Of a stretch of 64,000 bases of DNA, positions 44,674-54,444 are shown one piece after another; the first letter of the stretch is position 1; every line of letters starts with the position of its first letter. The position numbers and the translations under genes were made by a program. This DNA comes from Arthrobacter sp. DWC3 (lineage in GTDB: Bacteria > Actinomycetota > Actinomycetes > Actinomycetales > Micrococcaceae): contig NZ_PJIP01000012.1 in the NCBI RefSeq assembly GCF_002929375.1, positions 1 through 64,000 on the forward strand, given 5' to 3'. The notes under the pieces are model-generated. The model saw nothing but the letters and a program-made list of their open reading frames with translations, did no database searches and had not been told where the DNA came from.

Positions 44674-45897
44674 TCAGGCGGCCTTGGCGAGGTAGCCGTT
44701 AGGATCCAGCACGTACTTCGTCGCCGCGCCGGCGTCGAACTCCTCGTAGCCGCGCGGTGCCTCGTCGAGCGAGATCGGCTTCGCGTTGACAGCCTTGGCG
44801 ATCTGCACGCGGTCGTGGAGGATCGCCATCATCAGCCCGCGGTTGTACTTCATCACCGGACACTGGCCCGTGGTGAAGGACAGCGACTTCGCCCATCCCG
44901 TGCCCAGGCTCAGCGAGAGGGATCCCACCTTGGCGGCGTCGTCGATTCCTCCCGGATCACCCGTGACGTACAGGCCGGGGATCCCGAGGGCGCCGCCGGC
45001 TGCGGTGACCTGCATGAGGGAGTTCAGCACCGTGGCCGGTGCTTCCGTCGCCGCACCCTGGCCGTGGCCGCGGGCCTCGAAACCGACGGCGTCCACGCCG
45101 CAGTCCACTTCCGGCACGCCCAGCAGCTGCTCCACCTGGTCGCGCGGATCGCCCTTGGACACGTCGACGGTCTCGCAGCCGAAGCTGCGCGCCTGGGCCA
45201 GCCGATCCTCGTTGAGGTCTCCGACGATCACGACGGCGGCGCCCAGGAGCTGCGCCGACGCTGCGGCAGCGAGGCCCACGGGGCCGGCTCCCGCGATGTA
45301 CACGGTGGAGCCGACGCCGACGCCCGCGGTGACCGCGCCGTGGTAGCCGGTGGGGAAGATGTCCGACAGCGTGGTGAGGTCGAGGATCTTCTCCATGGCC
45401 TGGTCCCGGTCCGGGAACTTCAGCAGGTTCCAGTCGGCGTAAGGCACGAGGACGTACTCGGCCTGTCCACCCACCCAGCCGCCCATGTCCACGTACCCGT
45501 AGGCGGCACCCGGACGGGCGGGGTTGACGTTGAGGCAGATGCCGGTCTTGCGTTCCTTGCAGTTGCGGCATCGCCCGCACGCGATGTTGAAGGGCACCGA
45601 GCAGAGGTCGCCCACCTTGATGAATTCGACGTCGCGCCCCACCTCGACCACTTCACCCGTGATCTCGTGACCCAGCACGAGGTCCGACGGCGCGGTGGTG
45701 CGGCCGCGGACCATGTGCTGGTCCGACCCGCAGATGTTGGTGGCGACGGTCTTGAGGATGACGCCGTGGTGCAGGGCCCGTCCCACGTTGGCCGGGTTCA
45801 CCCCGGGTCCGTCCTTCAGTTCGAAAGTGGGGTAGTCGATGTCGATGACCTCGACCTTGCCCGGTCCCTTGTACGCAACAGCTCTGTTTCCGCTCAT
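44674..45897 (-). CDS. fdhA: Glutathione-independent formaldehyde dehydrogenase, zinc-dependent
   Basis: 407 residues; ATG 45897 has AAGGAAG upstream. It belongs to the Pseudomonas putida FdhA type, which oxidises formaldehyde with tightly bound NAD and no thiol cofactor. Catalytic zinc ligands are in TNICGSDQHM and LGHEITGEVVEVG. The structural zinc cysteines are in CGRCRNCKERKTGIC. The long insert TTLSDIFPTGYHGAV and the dinucleotide motif AGAGPVG match. It stands alone with its own terminator. Confidence 0.92.
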   Translation of the reverse strand: MSGNRAVAYKGPGKVEVIDIDYPTFELKDGPGVNPANVGRALHHGVILKTVATNICGSDQHMVRGRTTAPSDLVLGHEITGEVVEVGRDVEFIKVGDLCSVPFNIACGRCRNCKERKTGICLNVNPARPGAAYGYVDMGGWVGGQAEYVLVPYADWNLLKFPDRDQAMEKILDLTTLSDIFPTGYHGAVTAGVGVGSTVYIAGAGPVGLAAAASAQLLGAAVVIVGDLNEDRLAQARSFGCETVDVSKGDPRDQVEQLLGVPEVDCGVDAVGFEARGHGQGAATEAPATVLNSLMQVTAAGGALGIPGLYVTGDPGGIDDAAKVGSLSLSLGTGWAKSLSFTTGQCPVMKYNRGLMMAILHDRVQIAKAVNAKPISLDEAPRGYEEFDAGAATKYVLDPNGYLAKAA

Positions 45898-46086
45898 GGA
45901 ACTTCCTTTTCGTCAGTCCGTTCGTGGTGCGCCCGGCTGCCCGGACGCTGGAACCGGTGGATGCGGGACGTCGAACGCCCGCGGTCCCCCGGTAGCGCAG
46001 AACCTACAGGCCGGGGGGTCGCATGGACGTTGCATGCCGGACGCGCGGTCTTGCGGAACTGCGCGGGGCCGGGGGAGGGTGGCCCT

Positions 46087-46902
46087 ATGACCGACACCGT
46101 CCTCATCACCGGGGCCACCTCCGGCATCGGCGCGGAGTTCGCCCGCCAGTTCGCCGAGCGCGGGTGCAACCTGGTGCTCGTGGCACGCGCCGTCGCCCCG
46201 CTCGAGGAGACCGCGGCCACGCTCCGGGCGCGGTGGGGCGTCGACGTCGAGACGATCGCTGCGGACCTGCTCGACGACGGCGGCCTGGCACGGGTGCTCG
46301 CACGCCTGCGCGCCGGCGCGCCGGGTGCCGCGGACAGCGGCGAGGCGCCCGCCGCGGCAGGGGGGCACGCCGCACGCGTACCGGTCACCGTCCTCGTGAA
46401 CAACGCGGGCTACGGGCTGGTGCGGCCGTTCGCGGACAACGCGCTGGACGACGAGGTGCGGCACCTCCGTATCCACGTCGAGGTGCCGCTGTCGCTGGCG
46501 CACGCCGCCCTCCAGTCGATGCGGCCGCGCCGCTCGGGCACCATCATCAACGTGGCGAGCGTCGCCGGCTTCACGCCGAGGGGTACCTACGGAGCGGCGA
46601 AGGCGGCCATGATCAGCTTCAGCCGTTGGGCGAACCTCGTCTACGGACGTGAGGGGATCCGGGTGACGGCGGTCTGCCCGGGCTTCGTCCACACCGATTT
46701 CCACCAGCGCATGGGGGTGGACAAGGGGACCGTGCCGGCTTTCCTGTGGCTCGATGCCGGGCTCGTGGTCCGGGAGGGCCTCCGCGACACCGCTGCCGGG
46801 AAGGCCGTGTCCGTGCCGAGCCGCCGCTACAGGCTACTCACGGCGCTCACGCACGTGGCGCCGTCGTCGCTCGTGGCACGCCTCGCGGCGCGGGGCCGCT
46901 GA
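46087..46902 (+). CDS. Short-chain dehydrogenase/reductase
   Basis: 271 residues; ATG 46087 has GGGAGGG upstream. NADP motif TGATSGIG at 8-15, NNAG, and the catalytic YGAAKAAM with upstream serine in NVASVAG. It is of the classical SDR type close to DltE/YqjQ-like oxidoreductases. An Ala/Gly-rich insert (about 76-100, GAPGAADSGEAPAAAGG) widens the loop before NNAG. The C-terminal hydrophobic stretch VPAFLWLDAGLVVREGL occurs in the subgroup. Substrate unknown. Divergent from fdhA. Confidence 0.88.
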   Translation: MTDTVLITGATSGIGAEFARQFAERGCNLVLVARAVAPLEETAATLRARWGVDVETIAADLLDDGGLARVLARLRAGAPGAADSGEAPAAAGGHAARVPVTVLVNNAGYGLVRPFADNALDDEVRHLRIHVEVPLSLAHAALQSMRPRRSGTIINVASVAGFTPRGTYGAAKAAMISFSRWANLVYGREGIRVTAVCPGFVHTDFHQRMGVDKGTVPAFLWLDAGLVVREGLRDTAAGKAVSVPSRRYRLLTALTHVAPSSLVARLAARGR

Positions 46903-47006
46903 CCGGACTGCCGGGCCGTCCTGTCGGGGCTCCGCCGAGACGGAGCGTCGCGCGCCGGTACGGAGCCTGGCGCTTCGCCCGCTGACAGGGCTGCTCCGCG
47001 CGGGAC

Positions 47007-47456
47007 CTACTGGGGCGCTTCGCCGCTGTCCCAGGCATCGGGTTCGTCCGCGGCGTCCTCGGGGTGCCGGTGCTCGGGGCCGGGCGCGCCGTCGCCGTCG
47101 AAGGCGGCGGGCACGGCGCCGGCCTCGTGCGTGCCCTGCTCCTCCCGGATGCCGGCCGCGGCATGCCGCGCGGATCCGGCGGAAGGGTCGAGGACGGCCT
47201 CGCGCCGATCGCTTGCGGGGTGCCCGTCGCCGGGAGGCCGGGTGGCGGCCCCTTGGGAAGGTCCGTCGGATGCTTCATTGGATGGGCCGTCGGTTCCGGC
47301 GGCCTCGCTCGCCGCCGTGCCGCCGTCCTGCGTCGCCTCGCGGCCGGCGTGCCGTGCTTCCTTCTCCTGCGGCGGGACGGGCACGGCGGGGCCGAGCGGG
47401 TGGTCGGCGGGGAGGGCCGCGCCGTCGGGATTGCCTGCGCTGCTCGGCTCGGTCAT
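47007..47456 (-). CDS. Low-complexity hydrophilic protein of unknown function
   Basis: 149 residues; the ATG at 47456 has AAGGAG at ideal spacing, which supports a real gene. Composition is dominated by Ala, Gly, Pro, Glu, Asp and His, with no hydrophobic core, membrane segment or recognised motif, so it is predicted disordered. Divergent from the YegP-like gene. It could be a stress-related disordered protein; I cannot assign a function. Confidence 0.55.
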   Translation of the reverse strand: MTEPSSAGNPDGAALPADHPLGPAVPVPPQEKEARHAGREATQDGGTAASEAAGTDGPSNEASDGPSQGAATRPPGDGHPASDRREAVLDPSAGSARHAAAGIREEQGTHEAGAVPAAFDGDGAPGPEHRHPEDAADEPDAWDSGEAPQ

Positions 47457-47588
47457 GGTGCTCCTTCGTCATCGCGCGTGGTGCTGGAGGTACCGCCCGC
47501 GGGCCGTGATGTCCCGGCTCCCGGTGGACCTCCGGGTACCGGTCCCCCTACACGTCCGAACGGGTAGTCGCCAAGGGTTAAACCGGTC

Positions 47589-47604
47589 GATAAGTATGCT
47601 TATC
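47589..47604. promoter_or_regulatory. Inverted repeat GATAAG-tatg-CTTATC upstream of the YegP-like gene
   Basis: A perfect 6-bp-arm palindrome sits 50 bp before the start of the YegP-like gene, within an AT-rich patch in a GC-rich region. It could be an operator or part of a stress promoter. Confidence 0.4.
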
Positions 47605-47654
47605 ATAGGAGACCGCAGGTTTGTGGAGATCGCCCCTTACAAGGAGGTAGGACG

Positions 47655-47918
47655 ATGGCAGGTTACTTCAAACTGGTGGACGCTCACGATGACGGTTTCC
47701 GCGTGAAATTGACCGCTCCCGACGGGACGCTCGTGGCAGTCTCCACCTTTTATGCCTCGAAGGAAGAGGCCATCGCAGGGATCGAACTGATCCGCGAGAT
47801 CGCCGGGACGGGTCCCGTGGTGGACCACAGCCGGGTGGAGTCCTCCGAACAGGACGAACTCTTCGTCGGGCTGCAGGGCACCTCCGGCAGGGACACCGGC
47901 GCGCGTCGCGACGCCTGA
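47655..47918 (+). CDS. YegP-like DUF1508 protein
   Basis: 87 residues; ATG 47655 has AAGGAGG upstream. YFKLVDAHDDGFRVKLTAPDGTLVAVSTFYASKEEAIAGIELI is one DUF1508 repeat, a small alpha/beta fold (KLxxxxDGxFRxxLxAxNGxxI pattern). E. coli YegP has two such repeats; this has one, plus a short hydrophilic tail. Function unknown; often stress-linked. Upstream of acnA but with a 124-bp gap that holds acnA's own control elements. Confidence 0.88.
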   Translation: MAGYFKLVDAHDDGFRVKLTAPDGTLVAVSTFYASKEEAIAGIELIREIAGTGPVVDHSRVESSEQDELFVGLQGTSGRDTGARRDA

Positions 47919-47970
47919 CGCGGACCGCCGGCCGGGTCGCGGCCGGCGGTTCCCGCGACACGGTGTACTA

Positions 47971-48017
47971 CTGTATACAGTGAGGTCGGACGTGGAATAG
48001 GATAGGGCTATTCCACG
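47971..48017. promoter_or_regulatory. Two palindromes in the acnA upstream region
   Basis: CTGTATACAG (47971-47980) is a perfect 10-bp palindrome. CGTGGAATAG (47991-48000) and CTATTCCACG (48008-48017) are perfect 10-bp arms around 7 bp. TAGGAT at 47998-48003 could be the -10. The set lies 26-72 bp before the acnA start and looks like a regulated promoter; the regulator is not adjacent. Confidence 0.5.
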
Positions 48018-48042
48018 AATCTCTCTGAAGGGAGCCGACGTC

Positions 48043-50883
48043 ATGACGACTGCGGACTCATTCGGCGCGAAGGGCGTACTCGATGTCGCCGGCGCTGAAT
48101 ACGAAATTTTCAGGCTCAGTGCGGTCGAAGGCTCCGAGAACCTTCCGTTCAGCCTCAAGGTGCTCCTCGAGAACCTGCTCCGCACCGAGGACGGTGCGAA
48201 CATCACGGCGGACCACGTCCGTGCCCTGGCAGGCTGGGACGCCGACGCCCAGCCCGACACCGAGATCCAGTTCACGCCCGCCCGCGTGATCATGCAGGAC
48301 TTCACCGGCGTGCCCTGCGTCGTCGACCTGGCGACCATGCGCGAGGCCGTGGCCGACCTCGGCGGCGACCCCAAGCGCGTCAACCCCCTCGCGCCCGCCG
48401 AGATGGTCATCGACCACTCGGTGCAGATCGACGCCTTCGGCAACGCCGGCGCGCTCGAGCGCAACATGGAGATCGAGTACCAGCGCAACGGCGAGCGGTA
48501 CCAGTTCCTGCGCTGGGGCCAGACCGCGTTCGACGACTTCAAGGTCGTCCCGCCGGGCATGGGCATCGTGCACCAGGTCAACCTCGAGTACCTGGCACGC
48601 ACCGTCATGACCCGCGAGGTGGGCGGCGTCCTCCGCGCCTACCCCGACACGTGCGTCGGTACCGACTCGCACACCACGATGGTCAACGGCCTCGGCGTGC
48701 TCGGCTGGGGTGTCGGCGGCATCGAGGCCGAGGCGGCCATGCTCGGCCAGCCCGTCTCCATGCTCATCCCGCGCGTCGTCGGCTTCAAGCTCACCGGCGA
48801 GATCCCCGCCGGGGCCACAGCCACCGACGTGGTCCTCACCATCACGCAGCTGCTGCGCCAGCACGGCGTGGTCGGCAAGTTCGTGGAGTTCTACGGCGAG
48901 GGCGTGGCCTCCGTGCCACTGGCCAACCGCGCCACCATCGGCAACATGAGCCCCGAGTTCGGCTCCACCGCCGCGATGTTCCCCATCGACGACGTCACCC
49001 TCGACTACCTGCGCCTCACGGGCCGTCCGGCCGAGAACGTGGCGCTCGTCGAGGCGTACGCCAGGGAGCAGGGCCTCTGGCACGACCCCTCCCGCGAGAT
49101 CCGCTTCTCCGAGTACCTGGAACTGGACCTGTCCACCGTGGTGCCCTCGATCGCCGGACCGAAGCGCCCGCAGGACCGCGTGGAGCTCACCAAGTCCAAG
49201 AGCCAGTTCCGCGAGGACCTCCGCAACTACTCCGACGACCCCGACCTGGACTTCGCGCCCGGCGGCACCGTCGACGAGGCGTCGCAGGAGAGTTTCCCGG
49301 CCTCCGATTCGCCGACCTTCACCCCCGGCACCGCGTCCTCGGTCATCGAGGAGAACGCGAAGCCCCGCGAGACCGTGGGTGCCGGAGCGTCGGACTCGCG
49401 TCCGTCGAAGAAGGTCAGCGTCAGCATGAAGGACGGCCGCGAGTTCGAGCTCGACCACGGCGCCGTCAGCATCGCGTCGATCACGTCCTGCACCAACACG
49501 TCCAACCCGTCCGTGATGCTCGCCGCCGCCGTGCTGGCCCGCAACGCCGTCGAGAAGGGCCTCGTGTCCAAGCCGTGGGTCAAGACCTCCGTTGCCCCGG
49601 GCTCCAAGGTCGTCACGGACTACTACGAGAAGTCCGGGCTGGTCCCGTACCTCGAGAAGCTCGGCTTCTTCACCGTGGGCTACGGCTGTGCCACGTGCAT
49701 CGGCAACTCCGGCCCGCTGGAGGACGAGATCTCGCAGGCCATCCAGGACAACGACCTCGCCGTCACCGCCGTCCTGTCCGGCAACCGCAACTTCGAGGGC
49801 CGCATCAACCCCGACGTGAAGATGAACTACCTGGCCTCGCCGCCGCTGGTGGTCGCCTACGCACTCGCCGGCACGATGGACTTCGACTTCGACACCGAGC
49901 CCCTCGGGCAGGACGAGGCGGGTACCGACGTCTTCCTGAAGGACATCTGGCCCAACCCGGTCGAGGTCCAGCAGGTCATCGACGCGTCGATCGACGAGGG
50001 CATGTTCACCTCGAGCTACGCCACCATCTTCGAGGGCGACGAGCGTTGGCAGTCCCTGCCGACGCCCGCCGGTGACACGTTCGCCTGGGATCCGGAGTCC
50101 ACGTACGTGCGGAAGCCCCCGTACTTCGAGGGCATGCAGCGCGAGGCGAGCCCCGTCGAGGACATCGACGGCGCACGCGTGCTGCTGAAGCTCGGTGACT
50201 CCGTCACCACCGACCACATCTCGCCCGCGGGATCGTTCAAGTCGGACACCCCGGCCGGTCGCTACCTCACCGAGAAGGGCGTGCAGCGCAAGGACTTCAA
50301 CTCCTACGGCTCACGCCGTGGCAACCACGAGGTCATGATCCGCGGCACCTTCGCGAACATCCGCATCAAGAACCAGCTGCTCGACGGCGTCGAGGGCGGG
50401 TTCACGAAGGACTTCTCGCAGCCCGACGCGCCGCAGGCGGCCGTCTACGACGCCGCCGAGAACTACCGTGCAGCGGGAACGCCGCTGGTGGTCCTCGCCG
50501 GCAAGGAGTACGGCTCCGGCTCGTCGCGTGACTGGGCGGCCAAGGGCACGGCGCTGCTCGGCGTGAAGGCCGTCATCGCCGAGAGCTACGAGCGCATCCA
50601 CCGCTCCAACCTCATCGGGATGGGCGTCCTGCCGCTGCAGTACCCCGCAGGCCAGAACGCGGAGTCGCTCGGGCTCACGGGCACGGAGACGTTCGCGGTC
50701 AGCGGCGTCACCGAGCTCAACGAGGGCCGCACGCCCCGCACGGTCAAGGTCACGGCCACCCCGGCCGACGGCGGCTCGCCGGTCGAGTTCGACGCCGTCC
50801 TGCGCATCGACACGCCGGGTGAGGCGGACTACTACCGCAACGGCGGCATCCTGCAGTACGTGCTGCGCCAGCTCGCCAGCTGA
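48043..50883 (+). CDS. acnA: Aconitate hydratase
   Basis: 946 residues; ATG 48043 has AAGGGAG upstream. It isomerises citrate to isocitrate in the TCA cycle. Iron-sulfur cysteines are C483 ([11 protein letters not shown]), C549 and C552 (YGCATCIGN). Substrate motifs [18 protein letters not shown] and the mobile C-terminal swivel domain are present. An acidic, low-complexity linker at about 400-465 is longer than in E. coli AcnA and typical of actinobacterial forms. Ends in a terminator. Some aconitases also bind mRNA when iron is low. Confidence 0.97.
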   Translation: MTTADSFGAKGVLDVAGAEYEIFRLSAVEGSENLPFSLKVLLENLLRTEDGANITADHVRALAGWDADAQPDTEIQFTPARVIMQDFTGVPCVVDLATMREAVADLGGDPKRVNPLAPAEMVIDHSVQIDAFGNAGALERNMEIEYQRNGERYQFLRWGQTAFDDFKVVPPGMGIVHQVNLEYLARTVMTREVGGVLRAYPDTCVGTDSHTTMVNGLGVLGWGVGGIEAEAAMLGQPVSMLIPRVVGFKLTGEIPAGATATDVVLTITQLLRQHGVVGKFVEFYGEGVASVPLANRATIGNMSPEFGSTAAMFPIDDVTLDYLRLTGRPAENVALVEAYAREQGLWHDPSREIRFSEYLELDLSTVVPSIAGPKRPQDRVELTKSKSQFREDLRNYSDDPDLDFAPGGTVDEASQESFPASDSPTFTPGTASSVIEENAKPRETVGAGASDSRPSKKVSVSMKDGREFELDHGAVSIASITSCTNTSNPSVMLAAAVLARNAVEKGLVSKPWVKTSVAPGSKVVTDYYEKSGLVPYLEKLGFFTVGYGCATCIGNSGPLEDEISQAIQDNDLAVTAVLSGNRNFEGRINPDVKMNYLASPPLVVAYALAGTMDFDFDTEPLGQDEAGTDVFLKDIWPNPVEVQQVIDASIDEGMFTSSYATIFEGDERWQSLPTPAGDTFAWDPESTYVRKPPYFEGMQREASPVEDIDGARVLLKLGDSVTTDHISPAGSFKSDTPAGRYLTEKGVQRKDFNSYGSRRGNHEVMIRGTFANIRIKNQLLDGVEGGFTKDFSQPDAPQAAVYDAAENYRAAGTPLVVLAGKEYGSGSSRDWAAKGTALLGVKAVIAESYERIHRSNLIGMGVLPLQYPAGQNAESLGLTGTETFAVSGVTELNEGRTPRTVKVTATPADGGSPVEFDAVLRIDTPGEADYYRNGGILQYVLRQLAS

Positions 50884-50896
50884 TCAGTACGAGGTT

Positions 50897-50925
50897 CCGG
50901 GCCGGGAGTGCAGCTCCCGGCCCGG
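50897..50925 (+). terminator. Terminator hairpin after acnA
   Basis: A 12-bp stem (50897-50908 with 50914-50925) and 5-nt loop begin 13 bp after the stop, extended by outer GTAC/GTAC ends. Confidence 0.8.
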
Positions 50926-50979
50926 GCCGTACGCAGGGCCAGCGCCCTGCCACCCGAACCGCGAGACCGAGGGGGCGCC

Positions 50980-51645
50980 ATGTCCGAGTCAACGGAACTG
51001 TCGGCGCGCGTGGACGGGGACGCCATCTTCCGCGTCCTGCGCGGAGAGATCCTCGCCGGCGTCCACCCGCCGGGCACCGCCCTCCGGGAAGTGGTCATCT
51101 CGGAGCGCTTCGGCGTCTCGCGGACCCCCGTGCGGGAGGCCCTCAGCAGGCTTCAGCATGAACGCCTGCTCGAGCGCGCGGCCCGCGGCCTGCAGGTCCC
51201 GCAGATCGACCCGCAGGAAGTCATCCAGATCTACGACCTCCGCGTGATGCTCGAGGAGGAGGCCGCCGGCCAGGCCGCCCTCAACCGCGGGACCGCGGAC
51301 ATCATGCGCCTCGAGGCGCTGCTGGAACGCGACCGCGCCGTCGTCGACCCCGATGACACCACGAAGGTCACCAACAACCTCGAGTTCCACACCTCGCTGT
51401 GGGCCTCCGCGCGGAACCCCATCCTCATGGACCTCCTGCAGCGGCTGTCCACGCACCTCATCCACACGCCGCGGTCCACGCTGTCCGTGGGGGACCGGTG
51501 GCAGGAGGTGCTCCTCGAGCACGAGGCGCTCATCAGCGCCATCACCGAGCGGCGCAGCGACGACGCCCGCGCCATCGCGCGTGCCCACATGGAGACGGCC
51601 CGCACCCTCCGCCTGCAGCTGCTCCGCACCACCGCGGCGGACTGA
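50980..51645 (+). CDS. GntR-family (FadR-type) transcriptional regulator
   Basis: 221 residues from ATG 50980 (GAGGGGG upstream). The winged helix (about 12-75) has IFRVLRGEILAGVHPPGTALREV and FGVSRTPVREALSRLQHERL. The C-terminal FCD-type effector domain has YDLRVMLEEEAAGQAA, NNLEFHTSLW with the metal-binding histidine, and EHEALISAI. It is two bases upstream of the nucleoside hydrolase gene, so it probably controls the hydrolase/ECF genes with a nucleoside or sugar effector (inference). Confidence 0.92.
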   Translation: MSESTELSARVDGDAIFRVLRGEILAGVHPPGTALREVVISERFGVSRTPVREALSRLQHERLLERAARGLQVPQIDPQEVIQIYDLRVMLEEEAAGQAALNRGTADIMRLEALLERDRAVVDPDDTTKVTNNLEFHTSLWASARNPILMDLLQRLSTHLIHTPRSTLSVGDRWQEVLLEHEALISAITERRSDDARAIARAHMETARTLRLQLLRTTAAD

Positions 51646-51647
51646 CC

Positions 51648-52688
51648 GTGGCCTCCGAGAACGGCAGGCACCGCCTCCTGCTCGACGTCGACACCGGGAT
51701 CGACGACGCCGTCGCCCTCCTGTACCTGCTCGCGACGCCCGGGGTGTCGCTCGAGGGGATCACCTGCACGGCCGGCAACGTGGGCGCGCAGCAGGTGGCC
51801 ACCAACAACCTGGCGCTGCTGGAGCTGTGCGGCCACGCCGGTGTCGAGGTGGCGATCGGCAGCGAGGTACCGCTGGAGGTACCGCTCGTGACCACCGAGG
51901 AGACGCACGGCGACCAGGGCATCGGCTACGCCGTCCTGCCGCCGCCGCGCGGACGTGTCTCGGGGCGGCACGCCGTCGACGTCTGGCTCGAGGCCGTACG
52001 CTGCCATCCCGGCCAGATCACCGGCGTGGTGACCGGGCCGCTCACCAACCTCGCACTGGCCCTGCGCGCCGAACCCGAGCTGCCGATGCTCCTGAAGGGC
52101 CTCGTCATCATGGGCGGCGCGTTCCACCACCCCGGGAACACCACACCGGTGGCCGAGTGGAACATCCACGTGGACCCGCATGCCGCCCGGGAGGTGTTCG
52201 CCGCGTACGAGGGGCTGCCGGTGGAGAAGCTGCCCGTGGTCTGTGCGCTCGAGACCACGGAGCGGATCGAGTGCACGCCCGCGTACGTCGACGCCGTCGC
52301 GCGGGCCGCCGGCGCAGGGCCGGAACTGCTCTCGCCCGAGGACCCGGTCGGGACGCTCAGCCGCAGCGACAACGCCGTGGTCGCCTGCCTCTCGGACGCC
52401 CTGCGCTTCTACATGGAGTTCCACCGCCTGTACGACCAGGGCTACATCGCGCACCTGCACGACCTCTTCGCGGCGATGGTCGCCACGGGGGAGGCCGGCT
52501 TCGAGGAGCGCCTCGCCACCGTCGACGTGGAGACGGCGTCGCCGCTGACGTTCGGGCAGACTGTCGCCGACACCGCGGGAATGTGGAAGCGGGCACCCAA
52601 CGCCCGGATCGTCACGGGCAATGACCCGGCGGCGGTGTTCGACCTGATGGTCCGCCGGCTGTCCGACCTCGCGAGGATGCACGGCTGA
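51648..52688 (+). CDS. Nucleoside hydrolase (IUNH family)
   Basis: 346 residues from GTG 51648, two bases after the regulator stop. The calcium-binding DVDTGIDDAVAL at 11-22 is the family hallmark. VTGPLTNLALALR, IMGGAF and EWNIHVDPHAA contribute to the active site. It hydrolyses the N-glycosidic bond of ribonucleosides, freeing base and ribose. Pyrimidine versus purine preference cannot be read. It lies between the GntR regulator and a complete ECF transporter, suggesting that imported nucleosides are its substrate. Confidence 0.92.
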   Translation: MASENGRHRLLLDVDTGIDDAVALLYLLATPGVSLEGITCTAGNVGAQQVATNNLALLELCGHAGVEVAIGSEVPLEVPLVTTEETHGDQGIGYAVLPPPRGRVSGRHAVDVWLEAVRCHPGQITGVVTGPLTNLALALRAEPELPMLLKGLVIMGGAFHHPGNTTPVAEWNIHVDPHAAREVFAAYEGLPVEKLPVVCALETTERIECTPAYVDAVARAAGAGPELLSPEDPVGTLSRSDNAVVACLSDALRFYMEFHRLYDQGYIAHLHDLFAAMVATGEAGFEERLATVDVETASPLTFGQTVADTAGMWKRAPNARIVTGNDPAAVFDLMVRRLSDLARMHG

Positions 52689-52833
52689 TCCGCGGCTGGT
52701 GCGCTGCTGACCCGTCGCACCTGCGGCGGCGCCCCGGACCCCCGGTACACTGGATGTGCCCGCACTGCTGCGCGGCCGGCGCCGAGGTGACATGAGGTGC
52801 GTCCTCCTCCTTCGATCGCGCCCTAGGACTACC

Positions 52834-53691
52834 GTGAGTTCACCCCTGACCCTCGCACCCGCCACCGGCGGGCAGCGGCCCCGCCGCCTGCTCGTCGTCC
52901 TCGGCGGAGCCCTCATCGTGGCCACGTACCTGTTCCTCGTGACGGTGCAGCCCGCGGAGATCGCCGGGGGGATGGGCAGCGTCGCGTCGCTCGTCACGCT
53001 CTTCGGCTTCCTCGGTGGAGGCGCCCTGCTGGTCGCCGGGATCCTGCCGATGCTCAGCACCAGTTCCCTGGTGGTGATGCCGCTCGGCATCGCCCTGAAC
53101 ATCGCGATCGGGCAGATCGCCGGGTCGCTGGGCATGCAGATCTACCTCGACGCCATCGGGACCGTGCTCGTCGCCGTCCTCGCCGGCCCCGCCGCAGGAG
53201 CCGCGACAGGCGCGCTGAGCAACGCCATCTGGGGCCTCTTCAACCCGTTCGCGCTGCCCTTCGCGGCCGGCGCCGCGCTGATCGGACTGCTCGCGGGCCT
53301 CGCCGCCCGGTACGGCGCGTTCCGGCGCGTGTACCTCGCACCTGTCGCGGGGCTCGTGGTCGGCGCGATCGGCGGGCTGGTCGCGGCCCCGGTGGCGGTG
53401 TTCATGTTCGGTGCCGCCGGCACCTTCGGGACGAACGCGATCATCGCGGTCTTCCGGTCGATGGGCGACAAGCTGCTGGTCGCCGCCACGAAGCAGGGGC
53501 TGCTCTCGGATTCGCTCGACAAGATCGTGGTCTTCGTCGTCGTGGCCCTGATCGTGTACGCGCTGCCGCCCCGCGCCGTCCGCCAGTTCCCCTTCGCCAG
53601 GACCCACCGTGTGCTCGGCGGGCGCACGGGTGCACTGCCCGCGCCCAGCCCCGTGAAGGCCGCCCACGGAGGCGGCTCCGGCGTCGCCTGA
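52834..53691 (+). CDS. ECF transporter substrate-binding (S) component
   Basis: 285 residues from GTG 52834 (AGGA upstream); an ATG at 52792 with GAGG upstream would add 14 residues. About six membrane segments: VLGGALIVATYLFLVT, SVASLVTLFGFLGGGALLVAG, LVVMPLGIALNIAIGQIAG, and IYLDAIGTVLVAVLAGP with the AATGALSNAIWGLFNPF segment, typical of S components. Followed directly by T and A components. Substrate is unassigned; the neighbouring nucleoside hydrolase points to nucleosides. A loop GAAGTFGTNAIIAVFRSMGDK near 190 is distinctive. Confidence 0.85.
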   Translation: MSSPLTLAPATGGQRPRRLLVVLGGALIVATYLFLVTVQPAEIAGGMGSVASLVTLFGFLGGGALLVAGILPMLSTSSLVVMPLGIALNIAIGQIAGSLGMQIYLDAIGTVLVAVLAGPAAGAATGALSNAIWGLFNPFALPFAAGAALIGLLAGLAARYGAFRRVYLAPVAGLVVGAIGGLVAAPVAVFMFGAAGTFGTNAIIAVFRSMGDKLLVAATKQGLLSDSLDKIVVFVVVALIVYALPPRAVRQFPFARTHRVLGGRTGALPAPSPVKAAHGGGSGVA

Positions 53692-53694
53692 GCC

Positions 53695-54444
53695 ATGCCG
53701 CGCCGCAGGATCTACGACCCGCTGACGGAACTGCTCGCCGCAGTGCTGCTGGTGGTGCTCGTCCTCGTGGTGGACCGCTGGCAGTTCTCCCTCGCGGTCC
53801 TGGTGCTCGTGGTGGTCCCCGCCGTGCTCCTCTCCGGCAGGGCCCGGCAGATCGGCCTCGCGATCACCCTCGTCGCCGGGCCGCTGCTGATCTCGTCGCT
53901 GCTCCTCCACGGCCTGTTCTACCCCGAGGGGCGCACGGTCCTGGCCGATCTCGGCGTCGCACGCGTCACGGCCGAGGGGCTCACCTTCGCCGTCCGCATG
54001 GGCCTGCGCATGGCCGTCTTCACGGGGGTGCTGCTCACGGCCGCCATGACGCTGGACCTCCCCGACCTCCTGGCGAGCATGACGCACCGCGGCTGGAACA
54101 GGAAGCTCGTCTTCATCGTCGGCTCCGCCGTCGGGCTCATCCCGCACGTCGCGCTGCGCGGGCACCGGATCACCCGGGCGCAGCAGGCACGGGGCCTCGT
54201 GGTCGGGCGGAGCCCGCTCTCACGGATCCGCGCCCTGCTCACCGTCATGACCCCTCTCGTCATCGGGCTGCTCGTGGACGCCTCGGAACGCAACCGCATG
54301 CTCGAGGCGCGGGGCTTCTCGTCCTCCGTGGCCCGCACCAGCTACCTGCCGGACACGGACTCGCACCGGCAGCGACTGGCACGTCGCGGCATGGTCGTCG
54401 CGGTGGCCGTGTTCTCGGCCGCCTGGCTGGTGGTGGCGCCGTGA
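53695..54444 (+). CDS. ECF transporter transmembrane (T) component
   Basis: 249 residues, starting three bases after the S component with no Shine-Dalgarno, so translation is coupled. CbiQ/EcfT-type protein with about five helices: LTELLAAVLLVVLVLVVD, then FSLAVLVLVVVPAVLL. The two coupling helices carry the ARG signatures QQARGLV and LEARGFS that dock on the ATPase. It ends overlapping the A component by four bases (GTGA). Confidence 0.9.
   Translation: MPRRRIYDPLTELLAAVLLVVLVLVVDRWQFSLAVLVLVVVPAVLLSGRARQIGLAITLVAGPLLISSLLLHGLFYPEGRTVLADLGVARVTAEGLTFAVRMGLRMAVFTGVLLTAAMTLDLPDLLASMTHRGWNRKLVFIVGSAVGLIPHVALRGHRITRAQQARGLVVGRSPLSRIRALLTVMTPLVIGLLVDASERNRMLEARGFSSSVARTSYLPDTDSHRQRLARRGMVVAVAVFSAAWLVVAP

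Noticed and set aside
48058-50217. 719-codon minus-strand frame inside acnA
   Set aside because: Shadow produced by high third-position GC; acnA has all iron-sulfur ligands on the plus strand.
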